Shown here piece by piece: positions 25,403 through 33,690 of a stretch of 42,013 nt of DNA. Source of the stretch: Bacteroidota bacterium (GTDB lineage: Bacteria; Bacteroidota; Bacteroidia; Bacteroidales; JAAUTT01). The position numbers and the translations under genes are program-made. How positions within the stretch are numbered: position 1 is the first letter of the stretch; each line of letters opens with the position of its first letter. The stretch lies in NCBI GenBank assembly GCA_021779665.1, contig JAJYAG010000037.1:1-42013 (forward strand), written 5' to 3'. The notes beneath the pieces were generated by a model. It had not been told where the DNA came from. It was given only the letters and a program-made list of their open reading frames with translations, and did no database searches.

Positions 25403-26974
25403 ATGAAAAAAAACATCCATGCAACTGAAAAGCAAAATGCCCCGGTCGATAACCAGGACACCAAAAAGGGCATGTACCGTCGTGACTTTATCAAAGGCAC
25501 AGTTACCACTGCTGTGGGATTAACCATAGTACCGCGGTTTGTACTTGGCGGACCAGGACATGTTGCCCCAAGTGATAAAATAAATGTAGCGTACATTGGT
25601 TTGGGCACACAGGGCCTCCGCGAAATGGGAGATCTGATTCAACTACCCGATGTTCAGATTACAGCAGTGTGCGACCCTCAGAAAAAAGCAACTAACTATT
25701 ACGACTGGGATCCAAACTCCTTAAGAGATACCATCCGCAAATTAACCGGTAACCCAAACTGGCAAACAGGAGGTAACAACACCATCCCCGGCGGCCTCGA
25801 TAATGGTGTACAGTTTGTAAATGGTTACTATTCCAATCAGCGTAACGAAAAGTACGATGCCTGCAGGGCTTATACCGATTTCAGGGAACTGTTGGCGAAA
25901 GAAAAAGTAGACGCTGTTAAGATTATGACCCCCGACCATTTGCATGGCGTATTTGCCATGGCGGCAATGAAAAGAGGCATTGCGGTTACCATGCACAAAC
26001 CGCTTTCGAACAGGCTGATAGAAGGGAAAAAAGTAATTGACTTTGCAAATGGTAACAAAGTTGTGACCCATTTAATCCCCTGGGATACCAACGGAAACAT
26101 GGATCAGATAATGGCATGGATCAACGACGGCTCCATAGGAACCCTTAAAGAAGTGCACAACTGGTCGTATCGCCCTGTTTGGCCGCAATATGCAAGTATC
26201 CCGACTGATAAGAAAAAGCTACCCAAAGGATTTGATTGGGATCTGTGGCTGGGACCTGAAGCAATGCGCCCTTACCATCCTCACTATACAAATATGGTTT
26301 TCCGCGGCTGGTACGACTTTGGCGGCGGCTCCATGGCCGATATGGGGCATTACAGCCTCTGGACGGTTTTCAAAGCCTTGGGCCTCGAAAAACCTTCCCT
26401 TATCGAACCGAATATTTCCCATGTATGCGGCATCCAGAACAATGTAACTGCCTATCAGATACGCAACGATTTTTCGTTCCCCTACGCAAGTTCCGTGAGG
26501 TTTAAATATCCGGCATCAGCAAAAAGTCCGGCAGTAGACCTGTTCTGGTACGATGGCGGCATGCGTCCGCAAACCCCGAAGGAATTCTACGATAATAATG
26601 TTGAATTCCCCAGCGAAGGGATGATGTTTGTGGGCGACAAAGGCATCATTATGTCGTCGGAGTTCCTGGTTCGCGATCCTTACCTGCTTTCGGGCGGTGT
26701 GAAAAAAACAAAAGAGGTGTCGGCATCGCAGGGTGCAGTAAAAATGCCCGGTATCCGCAGGTTTATCGATGGTGTAAAATCGGGACAGCAGATTGAAGGT
26801 AATTTCCGTGAGGCATGGCCCATTACGGAAGCTGTAAACCTCTATGCTGCCGCTTTAAGGTCGGGCAAAACGCTGAAGTATGATGCCCAAACCCTCTCCA
26901 TCACCAACGTTCCCGAGGCCAATAAATACCTCAACCGCGATTACCGCCCGGGCTGGGAATTGGATAAGATATAA
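25403..26974 (+). CDS. Gfo/Idh/MocA-family oxidoreductase with twin-arginine-type leader
   Basis: A 523-residue protein. A 24-residue hydrophilic extension precedes YRRDFIKG (Arg26-Arg27), an apparent Tat motif with a hydrophobic stretch to about residue 50. The NAD(P) fold follows: VAYIGLGTQG with Gly66/Gly68/Gly71, ITAVCDPQ, TPDHLHGVFA, and the conserved MHKPLSN (the usual EKP Lys). The substrate half contains WYDFGGGSMADMGHYSLW. Secreted members include GH109-like enzymes and inositol/sugar dehydrogenases that oxidise and re-reduce a sugar with bound NAD. It is separated from the enzyme block by 426 bp and probably pairs with the isomerase-like gene downstream. Confidence 0.9.
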   Translation: MKKNIHATEKQNAPVDNQDTKKGMYRRDFIKGTVTTAVGLTIVPRFVLGGPGHVAPSDKINVAYIGLGTQGLREMGDLIQLPDVQITAVCDPQKKATNYYDWDPNSLRDTIRKLTGNPNWQTGGNNTIPGGLDNGVQFVNGYYSNQRNEKYDACRAYTDFRELLAKEKVDAVKIMTPDHLHGVFAMAAMKRGIAVTMHKPLSNRLIEGKKVIDFANGNKVVTHLIPWDTNGNMDQIMAWINDGSIGTLKEVHNWSYRPVWPQYASIPTDKKKLPKGFDWDLWLGPEAMRPYHPHYTNMVFRGWYDFGGGSMADMGHYSLWTVFKALGLEKPSLIEPNISHVCGIQNNVTAYQIRNDFSFPYASSVRFKYPASAKSPAVDLFWYDGGMRPQTPKEFYDNNVEFPSEGMMFVGDKGIIMSSEFLVRDPYLLSGGVKKTKEVSASQGAVKMPGIRRFIDGVKSGQQIEGNFREAWPITEAVNLYAAALRSGKTLKYDAQTLSITNVPEANKYLNRDYRPGWELDKI

Positions 26975-26978
26975 ATGG

Positions 26979-27200
26979 AAGTCGACAGTCGACAGACAAC
27001 AGACCACGGCAAAACAACAGTTAGGAGTTTTTAAGACCGAAAAGCCTTGGATAATTTAGCCCTGGGCAAAGCGAAGCAGCGCCCGGGGTTTTGAAATACT
27101 AACGGACACAATAGTTGCCAGGCCAAAAATTAATCAGATCTGCTGTCCGGTTGTTTGCTGTCGTCCGTCGTCCGAGGACTGTGGACTAATAACAATCATT
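26979..27200. repeat. Dispersed composite repeat, copy A
   Basis: Contains AAGTCGACAGTCGACAGA (26979-26996), GCCTTGGATAATT (27044-27056), an imperfect hairpin CCCTGGGC / GCCCGGGG (27060-27067 / 27081-27088), and a degenerate CTGTCGTCCGTCGTCC stretch near 27157-27172. The first two blocks recur identically, in the same order but on the other strand, at 30816-30953. Confidence 0.75.
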
Positions 27201-27220
27201 TAACCATTAACACTACAACT

Positions 27221-28078
27221 ATGATTTCGAGAAGAAACTTTTTAAAAATAAGCGGCACCTCTCTTGGAGCGGCTGCCTTCACCAATGCTTTCCCGGTTGA
27301 GATTGCCGGATATTCAGGGAAGGCTCCAAAGTCATTCGGATTCCAGGTATGGACCATTAAAGATGACCTTTTCAAAGATTTTAAGGGCACCATGAAGAAG
27401 ATGGCCGGGATGGGCTATAAGGAAATCGAAATGTGTTCGCCATTAGGATATACCGGTACCGGTTTCGAAGTTTTTAATAATATGACCGGATCGGAAATGC
27501 GCAAAATAATTAAAGGTGAAGGCTTAACATGCCAAAGCTCTCACTTCACAATGGGCGAGCTGCGCGAACACCTCGACAACAGAATTGAATGGGCACATCA
27601 AATGGGCATCACCCAAATCATTGCATCGAGTTTCTGGCTTCCCGAAAAGGCGTCTGTCGATGATTACCGCAAAGCCTGCGACGAATTAAACAAAATAGGC
27701 CTCAAAATAAAAGCTGCCGGTATCCAGACCGGATTTCACAATCACCACATGGAATTTGAAAAGCGCGGCAGCGAACTCATTTACGATGCCATGATGAGGC
27801 AACTCGATCCCGAGGTAGTAAAAATGCAGTTCCAGGTTGCAGTGATTTCAGTGGGCTACAAAGCAGCTGATTATTTTCGCAAATACCCGGGACGCTTTAT
27901 CTCGGCGCATCTGGCCGACTGGTCAACTGCAAAAAACGCCCAGGTACCCATTGGGCAGGGCGATGTCGACTGGAAGGACTTCTTTGAAGCCGCTAAAGTT
28001 GGAGGCGTTAAAAACTTCTTTGTTGAAATGGCACCCGAAACATTCCCTGAAAGTGCTGAGTTCCTAAAAAGGATTTAG
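27221..28078 (+). CDS. Sugar phosphate isomerase/epimerase-like TIM-barrel protein with Tat-type leader
   Basis: A 285-residue protein. The start at 27221 is chosen because MISRRNFLKISGTSLGAAAF is a complete twin-arginine-type leader; a longer frame from 27155 would begin in repeat DNA. Xylose-isomerase-like barrel segments are YKEIEMCSPLGY, TGFHNHHMEFEK, RFISAHLADW and PIGQGDVDWKDFF. Where many relatives have a metal-binding Asp after the fourth/fifth strand (form QLD or ELD), this protein reads VKMQFQVAVIS, so one ligand appears changed. It is exported and follows the Gfo/Idh/MocA gene, a pairing common in sugar catabolic loci. The substrate is unknown. Confidence 0.85.
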   Translation: MISRRNFLKISGTSLGAAAFTNAFPVEIAGYSGKAPKSFGFQVWTIKDDLFKDFKGTMKKMAGMGYKEIEMCSPLGYTGTGFEVFNNMTGSEMRKIIKGEGLTCQSSHFTMGELREHLDNRIEWAHQMGITQIIASSFWLPEKASVDDYRKACDELNKIGLKIKAAGIQTGFHNHHMEFEKRGSELIYDAMMRQLDPEVVKMQFQVAVISVGYKAADYFRKYPGRFISAHLADWSTAKNAQVPIGQGDVDWKDFFEAAKVGGVKNFFVEMAPETFPESAEFLKRI

Positions 28079-28123
28079 GCATTTTGATTTGTGTACTTCG
28101 AGTGACTTTGTTGTTAAATTAAA

Positions 28124-28369
28124 TTCACCACGAAGTTACACAAAGGATTTTCACAAAGTAGCACAAAGTAAAAGCTGTATTTCCCTTTGTGTATCCTTTG
28201 TGCTGTCCTTAGTGCACCTTTGTGGTAAGGAATTAATTCACCACGAAGTCTCACAAAGGATTTCACGAAGTCTCACAAAGTAAAACCTGTATTTTTTCTT
28301 CGAGCATCTTTTGAGTGCCTTTGTGGTAAAATATCCAGAATACAACTAACCACGAATTTACACAAAGGG
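28124..28369. repeat. Tandem ~113-bp intergenic repeat of CCACGAAG/CACAAAG type
   Basis: Unit 1 starts at 28124 (TTCACCACGAAG) and unit 2 at 28237 (TTCACCACGAAG); each ends in CTTTGTGGTAA (to about 28228 and 28328). A partial third unit begins at 28348 (AACCACGAATTTACACAAAG). Within a unit the ends are inverted (ACCACGAAG and CTTTGTGGT), so each can fold into a long hairpin. It fills the 322-bp gap after the isomerase gene, where no other feature is seen. Confidence 0.8.
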
Positions 28370-28400
28370 TGGATCGGAATCACATTATTGAGCGTCTTCG

Positions 28401-28976
28401 TCAAGCATTTATGTAATGAAGAGCAACAACTCCTGAAGTAAATGTTTTACTCTCTAAAAGTCTTAGTTTGATTTTATCTGTAATGTCTTTAAACAACGGA
28501 ATACCCTGACCCATTAAAACCGGATTCACAAAAATCCAAAATTCATCCACCAGGCCCATTTTCAAAAGAGAATGCGAAGCTCCGGGACTGCCAAATATTA
28601 ATATGTTTTTACTGCCGCCATCGCTGCCCTGTTTTAATTTATTAATGTTTTCCACCAGATTACCGCTTATCACCCTGGTATTTGTTAAGCCTGATTCGTT
28701 TATTGTTTTTGATAAAACAACCTTGGACACATTTTTATACCAGACGGAATGTTCTTTGTCGTGCTTACTGGCATTGGGTTTTTCGCCGGCTGATGGCCAA
28801 TATGCTTCCATCATCTGGTAGGTTACCCGTCCATATAACGCGGTATCGGCCTGGGCTGTCATGGTCGAAACAAAATCAAATATTTCATCATTAACAGTTA
28901 CCCAGTTCAATTCACCTTTAGTTCCGGCAACAAAACCGTCGAGTGACGAATGCATAAAATAAATCAAGCTTCTCAT
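28401..28976 (-). CDS. DHFR/RibD-C-like family protein
   Basis: A 191-residue soluble protein. MRSLIYFMHSSLDGFVAGTKGELNW is the RibD-C/dihydrofolate-reductase-like start (SLDGF), followed by ALYGRVTYQMMEAYWP and ILIFGSPGASHSLLKMGLVDEF, the nucleotide-binding segments of the YyaP/YwjB group. Such proteins are probable NADPH-dependent reductases of unknown substrate. It stands apart from its neighbours with no operon partner within 90 nt. The family call is secure; the activity is not. Confidence 0.9.
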   Translation of the reverse strand: MRSLIYFMHSSLDGFVAGTKGELNWVTVNDEIFDFVSTMTAQADTALYGRVTYQMMEAYWPSAGEKPNASKHDKEHSVWYKNVSKVVLSKTINESGLTNTRVISGNLVENINKLKQGSDGGSKNILIFGSPGASHSLLKMGLVDEFWIFVNPVLMGQGIPLFKDITDKIKLRLLESKTFTSGVVALHYINA

Positions 28977-29069
28977 TTTCTATCAATTTGATGTAAAACA
29001 ATATCCTGCCCTTTTTTGTTGAGCAGGCTAATTGTCAGTTTCTTTAGAGGCTATTTGAAATACAGTTGT

Positions 29070-29492
29070 TTATCTGGGGTTATAATCTACCATCCATTCT
29101 ATACCGTATTTGTCTCTGAAACAACCGAAATAAGAACCCCAAGGACTGTCTCCGATGGGACCTTCAATTTGTCCTCCTGCAGAAAGCCCGTTGAATAACT
29201 TATCTGCTTCATCACGACTGTTGGCGTTGATGAATATTTTTGATCTGTTTTCGTTTTCGTTTGTTGGTCCCAAACTTTCAGGAACGTCGTTGCCCATTAA
29301 AAAATTTGGTCCAATGGTTAAGGCAATGTGCATTATTTTATCCGCTTCCTTTTCTGCTACCGGAAATTCAGGACCTGCCAGATCTTTAAAACGAACCACC
29401 TGTGTGAACTCTCCGCCAAAAACCGATTTGTAAAAGTTGAATGCTTCTTCGGCATTACCGTTGAAGTTAATGTGTGGATTGATAAGTGCCAT
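29070..29492 (-). CDS. VOC-fold protein, PhnB-like
   Basis: A 140-residue protein of the glyoxalase/vicinal oxygen chelate fold. It opens with INPHINFNGNAEEAFNFYKS and VFGGEF, characteristic of PhnB-type proteins, followed by IMHIALTIGPNFLMGNDVPE and the closing YFGCFRDKYGIEWMVDYNP. PhnB-like VOC proteins have no assigned reaction. Metal-binding side chains of true glyoxalases are only partly visible. It is a single gene on the minus strand next to the DHFR-like gene, a pairing seen among small stress- or resistance-type genes but not informative here. Confidence 0.9.
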   Translation of the reverse strand: MALINPHINFNGNAEEAFNFYKSVFGGEFTQVVRFKDLAGPEFPVAEKEADKIMHIALTIGPNFLMGNDVPESLGPTNENENRSKIFINANSRDEADKLFNGLSAGGQIEGPIGDSPWGSYFGCFRDKYGIEWMVDYNPR

Positions 29493-29629
29493 AATTGTTG
29501 AATTTTTTAGGTTGATTTATAGTTCCAAATTTTATTTTAAACAAAGATATTGGGGGGCGGTTTAAAAGCTATGGTGTCTAAATGTCAAAGTAAAGGTGTG
29601 TTTGCGACATTCATTGTTTATTAAAGCCA

Positions 29630-30691
29630 TTATACAAATAAATTGAACAACAGGCCGGTTAATAGGGAACCCATTAGGACAAACAGCAAGTAAAGGGAAA
29701 ATATTTTTCTCCTGGCAATTCCCCAAACCGCAACCATTGCAGGTAATGTGGTCGTTGCCCCGGCTATAAGGAAAGAAAGTGCAGCTCCCTGGTTTAACCC
29801 AAGATCCATCATGCCGCTTACTAAAGGCAAAGCAGTTAGGTTACTTGTATACATTGGTATTCCGATCAGGGTTGAAAGCATTACCTGACTTACCGGACTG
29901 GAAGAAAGAACCGGAGTTAAGATATTGGCAGGGAGATAAAACTTAATCAAAGCTGTGATCAGGAATGCCAATGCCATAAACTTTGTAACCATCAAAGTGG
30001 CCTTTACTACTTCTTTTAGAATAATTTTCAGTCGGGACGGAGACTCCGCTGATGTCCTGTTATTGCAGCCACAACCGGTTTCTTTCGGTATGTCAGTTTC
30101 TGCTTCCATACTTTCTTCTGTAATATAGGTTGCGTCGGCACAGCACATGGTATTACCCGACAATGTTGCCGGGATCAGCTGTCGTTTCTTTCTTTGCAGA
30201 TACTGCATCAGGGGTTTTAGTGGAAGCTTGCTGTCGCCCGGACGTTTTCCATTCAGAACCTCATTCCCTAAATAGCCGCGTATGAAGAAGAAATGAGTAA
30301 TATAACCTGCCAGCAAACTGATAACAAATGTTGATGCAAGACGCCATACGGCCAGTTTCCAACCAATCATGGATACACTCAGAAAAAAGATTTCGGGATC
30401 CATGGAAGGAGAAGCAATCCAGAATGACATTACGGGAGCAATTGGTACTCCACCTGTCAACAACGAAAAGATAACCGGAATAACTCCGCACGAACAAAAG
30501 GGACTGAATGCGCCTACTACCGTAGCCAACAATATGGAAACAAGCGGTTTTTTACTGAAAGCCCTGCTAATGTAAGCGGAGATCCCGGAAAGATTGACGA
30601 TTACTGCCAATGGTATGGTTATAAGCAGATATGGCAGGATGTGAAGAAATGAATTCAGGATGAATTCGACGATTTTTGTGATCTGTTCCAT
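29630..30691 (-). CDS. Permease of the PF03773 group (SO_0444-type Cu/Zn efflux or ArsP-like)
   Basis: A 353-residue protein with about eight to ten membrane segments and the signature AFSPFCSCGVIPV (permease CSC motif) near residues 60-73. A cytoplasmic insertion around residues 170-225 is Cys-rich (TMCCADATYITE, TGCGCNNRT), a feature of the SO_0444-type copper/zinc efflux group and unlike plain ArsP. It would export a metal ion or a trivalent organoarsenical. It is the distal gene of arsenic module 1 but is separated from sigZ by a 299-bp gap holding repeats, so it may have its own promoter. Confidence 0.85.
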   Translation of the reverse strand: MEQITKIVEFILNSFLHILPYLLITIPLAVIVNLSGISAYISRAFSKKPLVSILLATVVGAFSPFCSCGVIPVIFSLLTGGVPIAPVMSFWIASPSMDPEIFFLSVSMIGWKLAVWRLASTFVISLLAGYITHFFFIRGYLGNEVLNGKRPGDSKLPLKPLMQYLQRKKRQLIPATLSGNTMCCADATYITEESMEAETDIPKETGCGCNNRTSAESPSRLKIILKEVVKATLMVTKFMALAFLITALIKFYLPANILTPVLSSSPVSQVMLSTLIGIPMYTSNLTALPLVSGMMDLGLNQGAALSFLIAGATTTLPAMVAVWGIARRKIFSLYLLFVLMGSLLTGLLFNLFV

Positions 30692-30815
30692 GATATAAAG
30701 TTTTACATTAATTTTTATTTACACCATGGACGGAGGCAGTTCAAAAAAGACGCAAATTTTTAAAAGATTAAACTCATCACTGATAATTTTAAGTTCACAG
30801 ATCTCTGAGGGACTG

Positions 30816-30953
30816 AATTATCCAAGGCTTTCAGCCTTAAAACCCATTAAAATCAAATCTCTACATTTCTGAGCAACATAGCCACCATGGACTATCGACC
30901 ATCGTCTTATATTTTGTAATAGCTGTGGACAGAAATCTGTCGACTGTCGACTT
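30816..30953. repeat. Dispersed composite repeat, copy B (inverted relative to copy A)
   Basis: On the minus strand this region reads AAGTCGACAGTCGACAGA (30953-30936) followed by GCCTTGGATAATT (30828-30816), with a related lead-in TTTTAAGGCTGAAA before the second block. Copy A at 26979-27056 has both blocks in the same relative order, but about 47 bp apart rather than 107 bp. It occupies much of the 299-bp gap between sigZ and the permease. Confidence 0.75.
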
Positions 30954-30990
30954 AGTTTACATTTCAACCATCAGCCAAATTCAAAATACA

Positions 30991-31542
30991 TTACTTGCAG
31001 CAAACGCAGCACCGCGGCTGAATATCCAGCACGGTTCCATATTTATCGGTTTCATAATGGCAGCACTGAAGCAGCATTTCTTTCAACATTATCCTGGCCC
31101 TTTGTACCCGCGATTTGGCTCCCGAGTAGGATAAGCCTTTCCTTTCAGCATATTCCTTTTGGCTCAGCCCTTCAATTTCTTTAAGGCACAAGGCCTCGCA
31201 ATATTCCGGGGGCATGCCGTTCATCATTTTTATCATGTCGTCAACGGCTTCTTGCATCGACGATTCAGGAGGCAGAGAAGCGGGCAAATCCGTCTCCGCG
31301 AAATCAGTCTGCCGGTTTCCGGCTCTGTAATAATCAATAATCATATTTCTTGCAATCTGATAAATCCAGGGTTTAATCCTGGACTCATCATCAAGTGTAT
31401 GCAGTTTGTTGTGAATCCTGATGAAGACATTCTGTAAGATATCATCGGCATCAGTTTCATTTTTCACTTTTGAAAATATAAACGAACGCAACTGGATGCT
31501 GAAATCAATCCACAAGGCTTCTAATGTTTTCGATGAGTTCAT
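30991..31542 (-). CDS. sigZ: ECF-type RNA polymerase sigma factor SigZ
   Basis: A 183-residue sigma factor. Region 2 is DADDILQNVFIRIHNKL followed by RIKPWIYQIARNMIIDYYR, and region 4 is MPPEYCEALCLKEIEGLSQKEYAERKG with KSRVQRARIMLKEML. The last 25 residues contain six cysteines (QCCHYE ... PRCCVCC), the tail typical of SigZ and plausible as a metal or redox site. The start codon directly abuts the acr3 stop (31543), so it is translated from the arsenic operon. No anti-sigma gene is visible. Direct sensing of arsenite or metal by the tail is a hypothesis. Confidence 0.93.
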   Translation of the reverse strand: MNSSKTLEALWIDFSIQLRSFIFSKVKNETDADDILQNVFIRIHNKLHTLDDESRIKPWIYQIARNMIIDYYRAGNRQTDFAETDLPASLPPESSMQEAVDDMIKMMNGMPPEYCEALCLKEIEGLSQKEYAERKGLSYSGAKSRVQRARIMLKEMLLQCCHYETDKYGTVLDIQPRCCVCCK

Positions 31543-32595
31543 TTACTTTTTTTGATCAAACCATATTCTTTTAAACCAGAAGGCCACATTTACAAGGGCT
31601 ATCATTACAGGTACCTCTACCAGAGGCCCTATAACTGCTGCGAATGCTTCGCCTGAATTGATCCCGAAAACTGCAATGGCAACTGCAATGGCAAGTTCGA
31701 AATTGTTGCTTGCTGCCGTAAACGAAAGGGTGGTTGCCTGTTCGTAAGTAGCACCAACTTTTTTACTCATAAAGAACGAAACCACAAACATAACCACAAA
31801 GTAGATCACCAGCGGAATAGCAATTCTGACCACATCCATCGGTATTTTTACAATGTATTCTCCTTTCAGGGAAAACATCACTACAATGGTAAACAGCAGA
31901 GCAATCAGAGTTAGAGGGCTGATTTTGGGAATAAACCTGGTGTTGTACCATTCCTTGCTTTTAATCCGAATTAAAATAAAGCGGGTAAGAAATCCTGCTA
32001 TAAAAGGGATACCCAGATAAATGAATACGCTTTTGGCAATCTGCCCGATGGTTATCTGCGATACGGCATCGTTTACCGGTAGTCCGAACCACCCGGGAAG
32101 AATTGCAATAAACACATATGCGTACACCGAGAAAAACAGCACCTGAAAAATAGAGTTAAAGGCAACCAGTCCGGCAGCATATTGGGCGTCGCCTTTGGCC
32201 AGGTCGTTCCAAACGATCACCATGGCTATACATCGGGCAAGTCCTATCAGGATTAAGCCGTACATGTAATCGATATTGAAACTGACGAAAACTATAGCCA
32301 GGACAAACATCAGAACAGGGCCGATAAGCCAGTTCTGCACCAGGGACAAGCCCAGGATTTTAGTATTCCGAAATACATCGCCGAGCTCTTCGTATTTTAC
32401 TTTAGCCAAAGGTGGGTACATCATAACGATAAGTCCGATGGCTATCGGAATATTGGTTGTTCCAGAGGACATACTATTCCAGAAAGCTGCAACATCGGGG
32501 CTGAGCCAGCCTGCAATAACCCCGGCAAACATGGCAAGGAAAATCCAAAGAGTCAGGTACCGGTCGAGAAATTTAAGTCGTTTTTGGGATGGCAT
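31543..32595 (-). CDS. acr3: ACR3-family arsenite efflux transporter
   Basis: A 350-residue membrane protein with ten predicted helices. The family signature [20 protein letters not shown] (conserved Cys in the fourth helix) and [14 protein letters not shown] are present, with [20 protein letters not shown] further on. ACR3 transporters export As(III) across the cytoplasmic membrane using the proton motive force, and act downstream of arsenate reductase. The gene originally followed arsC; a four-helix-bundle gene with repeats now lies between (32600-33250). The sigZ gene begins immediately after its stop. Confidence 0.97.
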   Translation of the reverse strand: MPSQKRLKFLDRYLTLWIFLAMFAGVIAGWLSPDVAAFWNSMSSGTTNIPIAIGLIVMMYPPLAKVKYEELGDVFRNTKILGLSLVQNWLIGPVLMFVLAIVFVSFNIDYMYGLILIGLARCIAMVIVWNDLAKGDAQYAAGLVAFNSIFQVLFFSVYAYVFIAILPGWFGLPVNDAVSQITIGQIAKSVFIYLGIPFIAGFLTRFILIRIKSKEWYNTRFIPKISPLTLIALLFTIVVMFSLKGEYIVKIPMDVVRIAIPLVIYFVVMFVVSFFMSKKVGATYEQATTLSFTAASNNFELAIAVAIAVFGINSGEAFAAVIGPLVEVPVMIALVNVAFWFKRIWFDQKK

Positions 32596-32717
32596 AATTT
32601 TTTTATTAAGTTAATGTGCTAATAACTTAATGTGCTAATGTGCTAGTTTGCAATGTGTAATTATGCTAATTTCTATTATTAGCTTTAGCAAATTGATACA
32701 TTAGCACATTACCACAT

Positions 32718-33068
32718 TTATTTAGAATTTTGTTTAGCAGATGATATTATAGAAGAAAGTAAGCGTTGAATTTCTTTTAGCTTAGGAGGTAATACTTCAT
32801 TTTTAGGATAGCTTGGAGATAAATTGCAAAGCAGCAACCAATAATCGGTTTCATCAGCCTCCTTAGCAGCAATCTTAAGTTTATGAATAAAGTCTGCCCG
32901 GCTTTCACATGATTGGGCCTCCCGGATATTTGCCCCGATTGAAGTACCTGCTTTTAATAATTGTTTGGCGATAACATACTTTTTCTTTTCTTTAAGGACT
33001 TCTGAAAAATCAATAATTCCCAAAGCGAACTCCAGACTTTTGTCTAAAATGATGTTTTTGTTATTCAT
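32718..33068 (-). CDS. Four-helix-bundle protein (S23/IVP family)
   Basis: A 116-residue helical protein starting at the ATG at 33068. The segments EFALGIIDFSEVLKE, YVIAKQLLKAGTSIGANIRE, AQSCESRADFIHKLKIAAKE and ADETDYWLLLC are the hallmark of the 23S rRNA intervening-sequence protein family, whose fold also occurs in Avd of diversity-generating retroelements. Function of the stand-alone chromosomal copies is unknown. Here it interrupts an arsenic operon and is flanked on both sides by short repeats, including a 9-copy array upstream of its start. No reverse transcriptase or 23S sequence is nearby. Confidence 0.93.
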   Translation of the reverse strand: MNNKNIILDKSLEFALGIIDFSEVLKEKKKYVIAKQLLKAGTSIGANIREAQSCESRADFIHKLKIAAKEADETDYWLLLCNLSPSYPKNEVLPPKLKEIQRLLSSIISSAKQNSK

Positions 33069-33101
33069 AGTCAATTTATTATAAATGTCACATTCATTAC
33101 G

Positions 33102-33246
33102 TTAGCACATTATCTAATTAGCACATTATCTAATTAGCACATTATCTAATTAGCACATTATCTAATTAGCACATTATCTAATTAGCACATTATCTAATTA
33201 GCACATTATCTAATTAGCACATTATCTAATTAGCACATTAGCACAT
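33102..33246. repeat. Tandem array, nine copies of a 16-bp unit
   Basis: The unit TTAGCACATTATCTAA starts at 33102 and recurs every 16 bp to 33230 (nine starts) with almost no variation, ending in a shortened 8-bp step (TTAGCACA) at 33230-33238. Near-identity of the copies points to recent expansion or ongoing slippage. It lies between the arsC stop and the start of the four-helix-bundle gene, so its length could influence read-through from arsC into acr3. Confidence 0.95.
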
Positions 33247-33253
33247 TGATTTA

Positions 33254-33679
33254 TTAAATTTCTTTCAGCAAGTTACTTTCATAAAACTCCCTAAACCCTT
33301 CCTTTATCAGATCTCTTACTCTTCTGAACTCGCTCCAGATAAATTCATCACTTCCGGTTGCATGCGAAGGGTCTTCGAAACCCATGTGAAGCCTGTGTTT
33401 GACTTTTCCGGTAAAGAGCGGACATGTTTCATTGGCATGGTCGCAAACGGTGATCACATAATCCCATTCCCCGTTAATGTATTTATCCACCAGAGTAGGT
33501 TTATGCTGGCTGATATCAATGCCTGCCTCGCTCATAACTTTAACTGCTTTGGGATTAACCTGACTGGCAGGTTCGGTTCCGGCAGAACGCACTTCGAGCC
33601 GTGTATCAAAGGATTGTAAGAATCCATGTGCCATTTGGCTGCGGCAACTGTTGCCCGTACAAAGAATTAGTATTTTCAT
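33254..33679 (-). CDS. arsC: Thioredoxin-coupled arsenate reductase
   Basis: A 141-residue protein of the low-molecular-weight phosphatase fold. The start at 33679 (MKILILC) is chosen over an upstream TTG at 33709 that would overlap arsR1. The P-loop CTGNSCRS gives Cys7 and Arg13, and the resolving cysteines are Cys79 and Cys86 in TVCDHANETC, seven residues apart as in the thioredoxin-linked ArsC type. It reduces arsenate to arsenite, which ACR3 then exports. It follows arsR1 after 11 nt. Confidence 0.95.
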   Translation of the reverse strand: MKILILCTGNSCRSQMAHGFLQSFDTRLEVRSAGTEPASQVNPKAVKVMSEAGIDISQHKPTLVDKYINGEWDYVITVCDHANETCPLFTGKVKHRLHMGFEDPSHATGSDEFIWSEFRRVRDLIKEGFREFYESNLLKEI

Positions 33680-33690
33680 AAGTTGATGTA

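Larger units (their letters stand above)
32610..33246. mobile_element. Candidate repeat-bounded insertion carrying the four-helix-bundle gene
   Basis: The stretch between acr3 and arsC holds one gene and short repeats in mirror arrangement. On the left, AATGTGCTAAT-type units lie at about 32612-32648. On the right, the inverse form ATTAGCACATT occurs in an array (33102-33246). The outermost spacing on both sides includes an 8-bp step (AATGTGCT repeated). No transposase and no clear target duplication were found, so mobility in trans or simple repeat expansion remain alternatives. The boundaries are approximate. Confidence 0.45.

Noticed and set aside
32718-33068. Avd-like gene of a diversity-generating retroelement
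   Set aside because: The fold matches, but no reverse transcriptase, template repeat or variable-repeat target is present.
33102-33246. CRISPR-like regular array
   Set aside because: The 16-bp units are directly adjacent with no unique spacers, and no cas genes are present; it is a simple tandem repeat.
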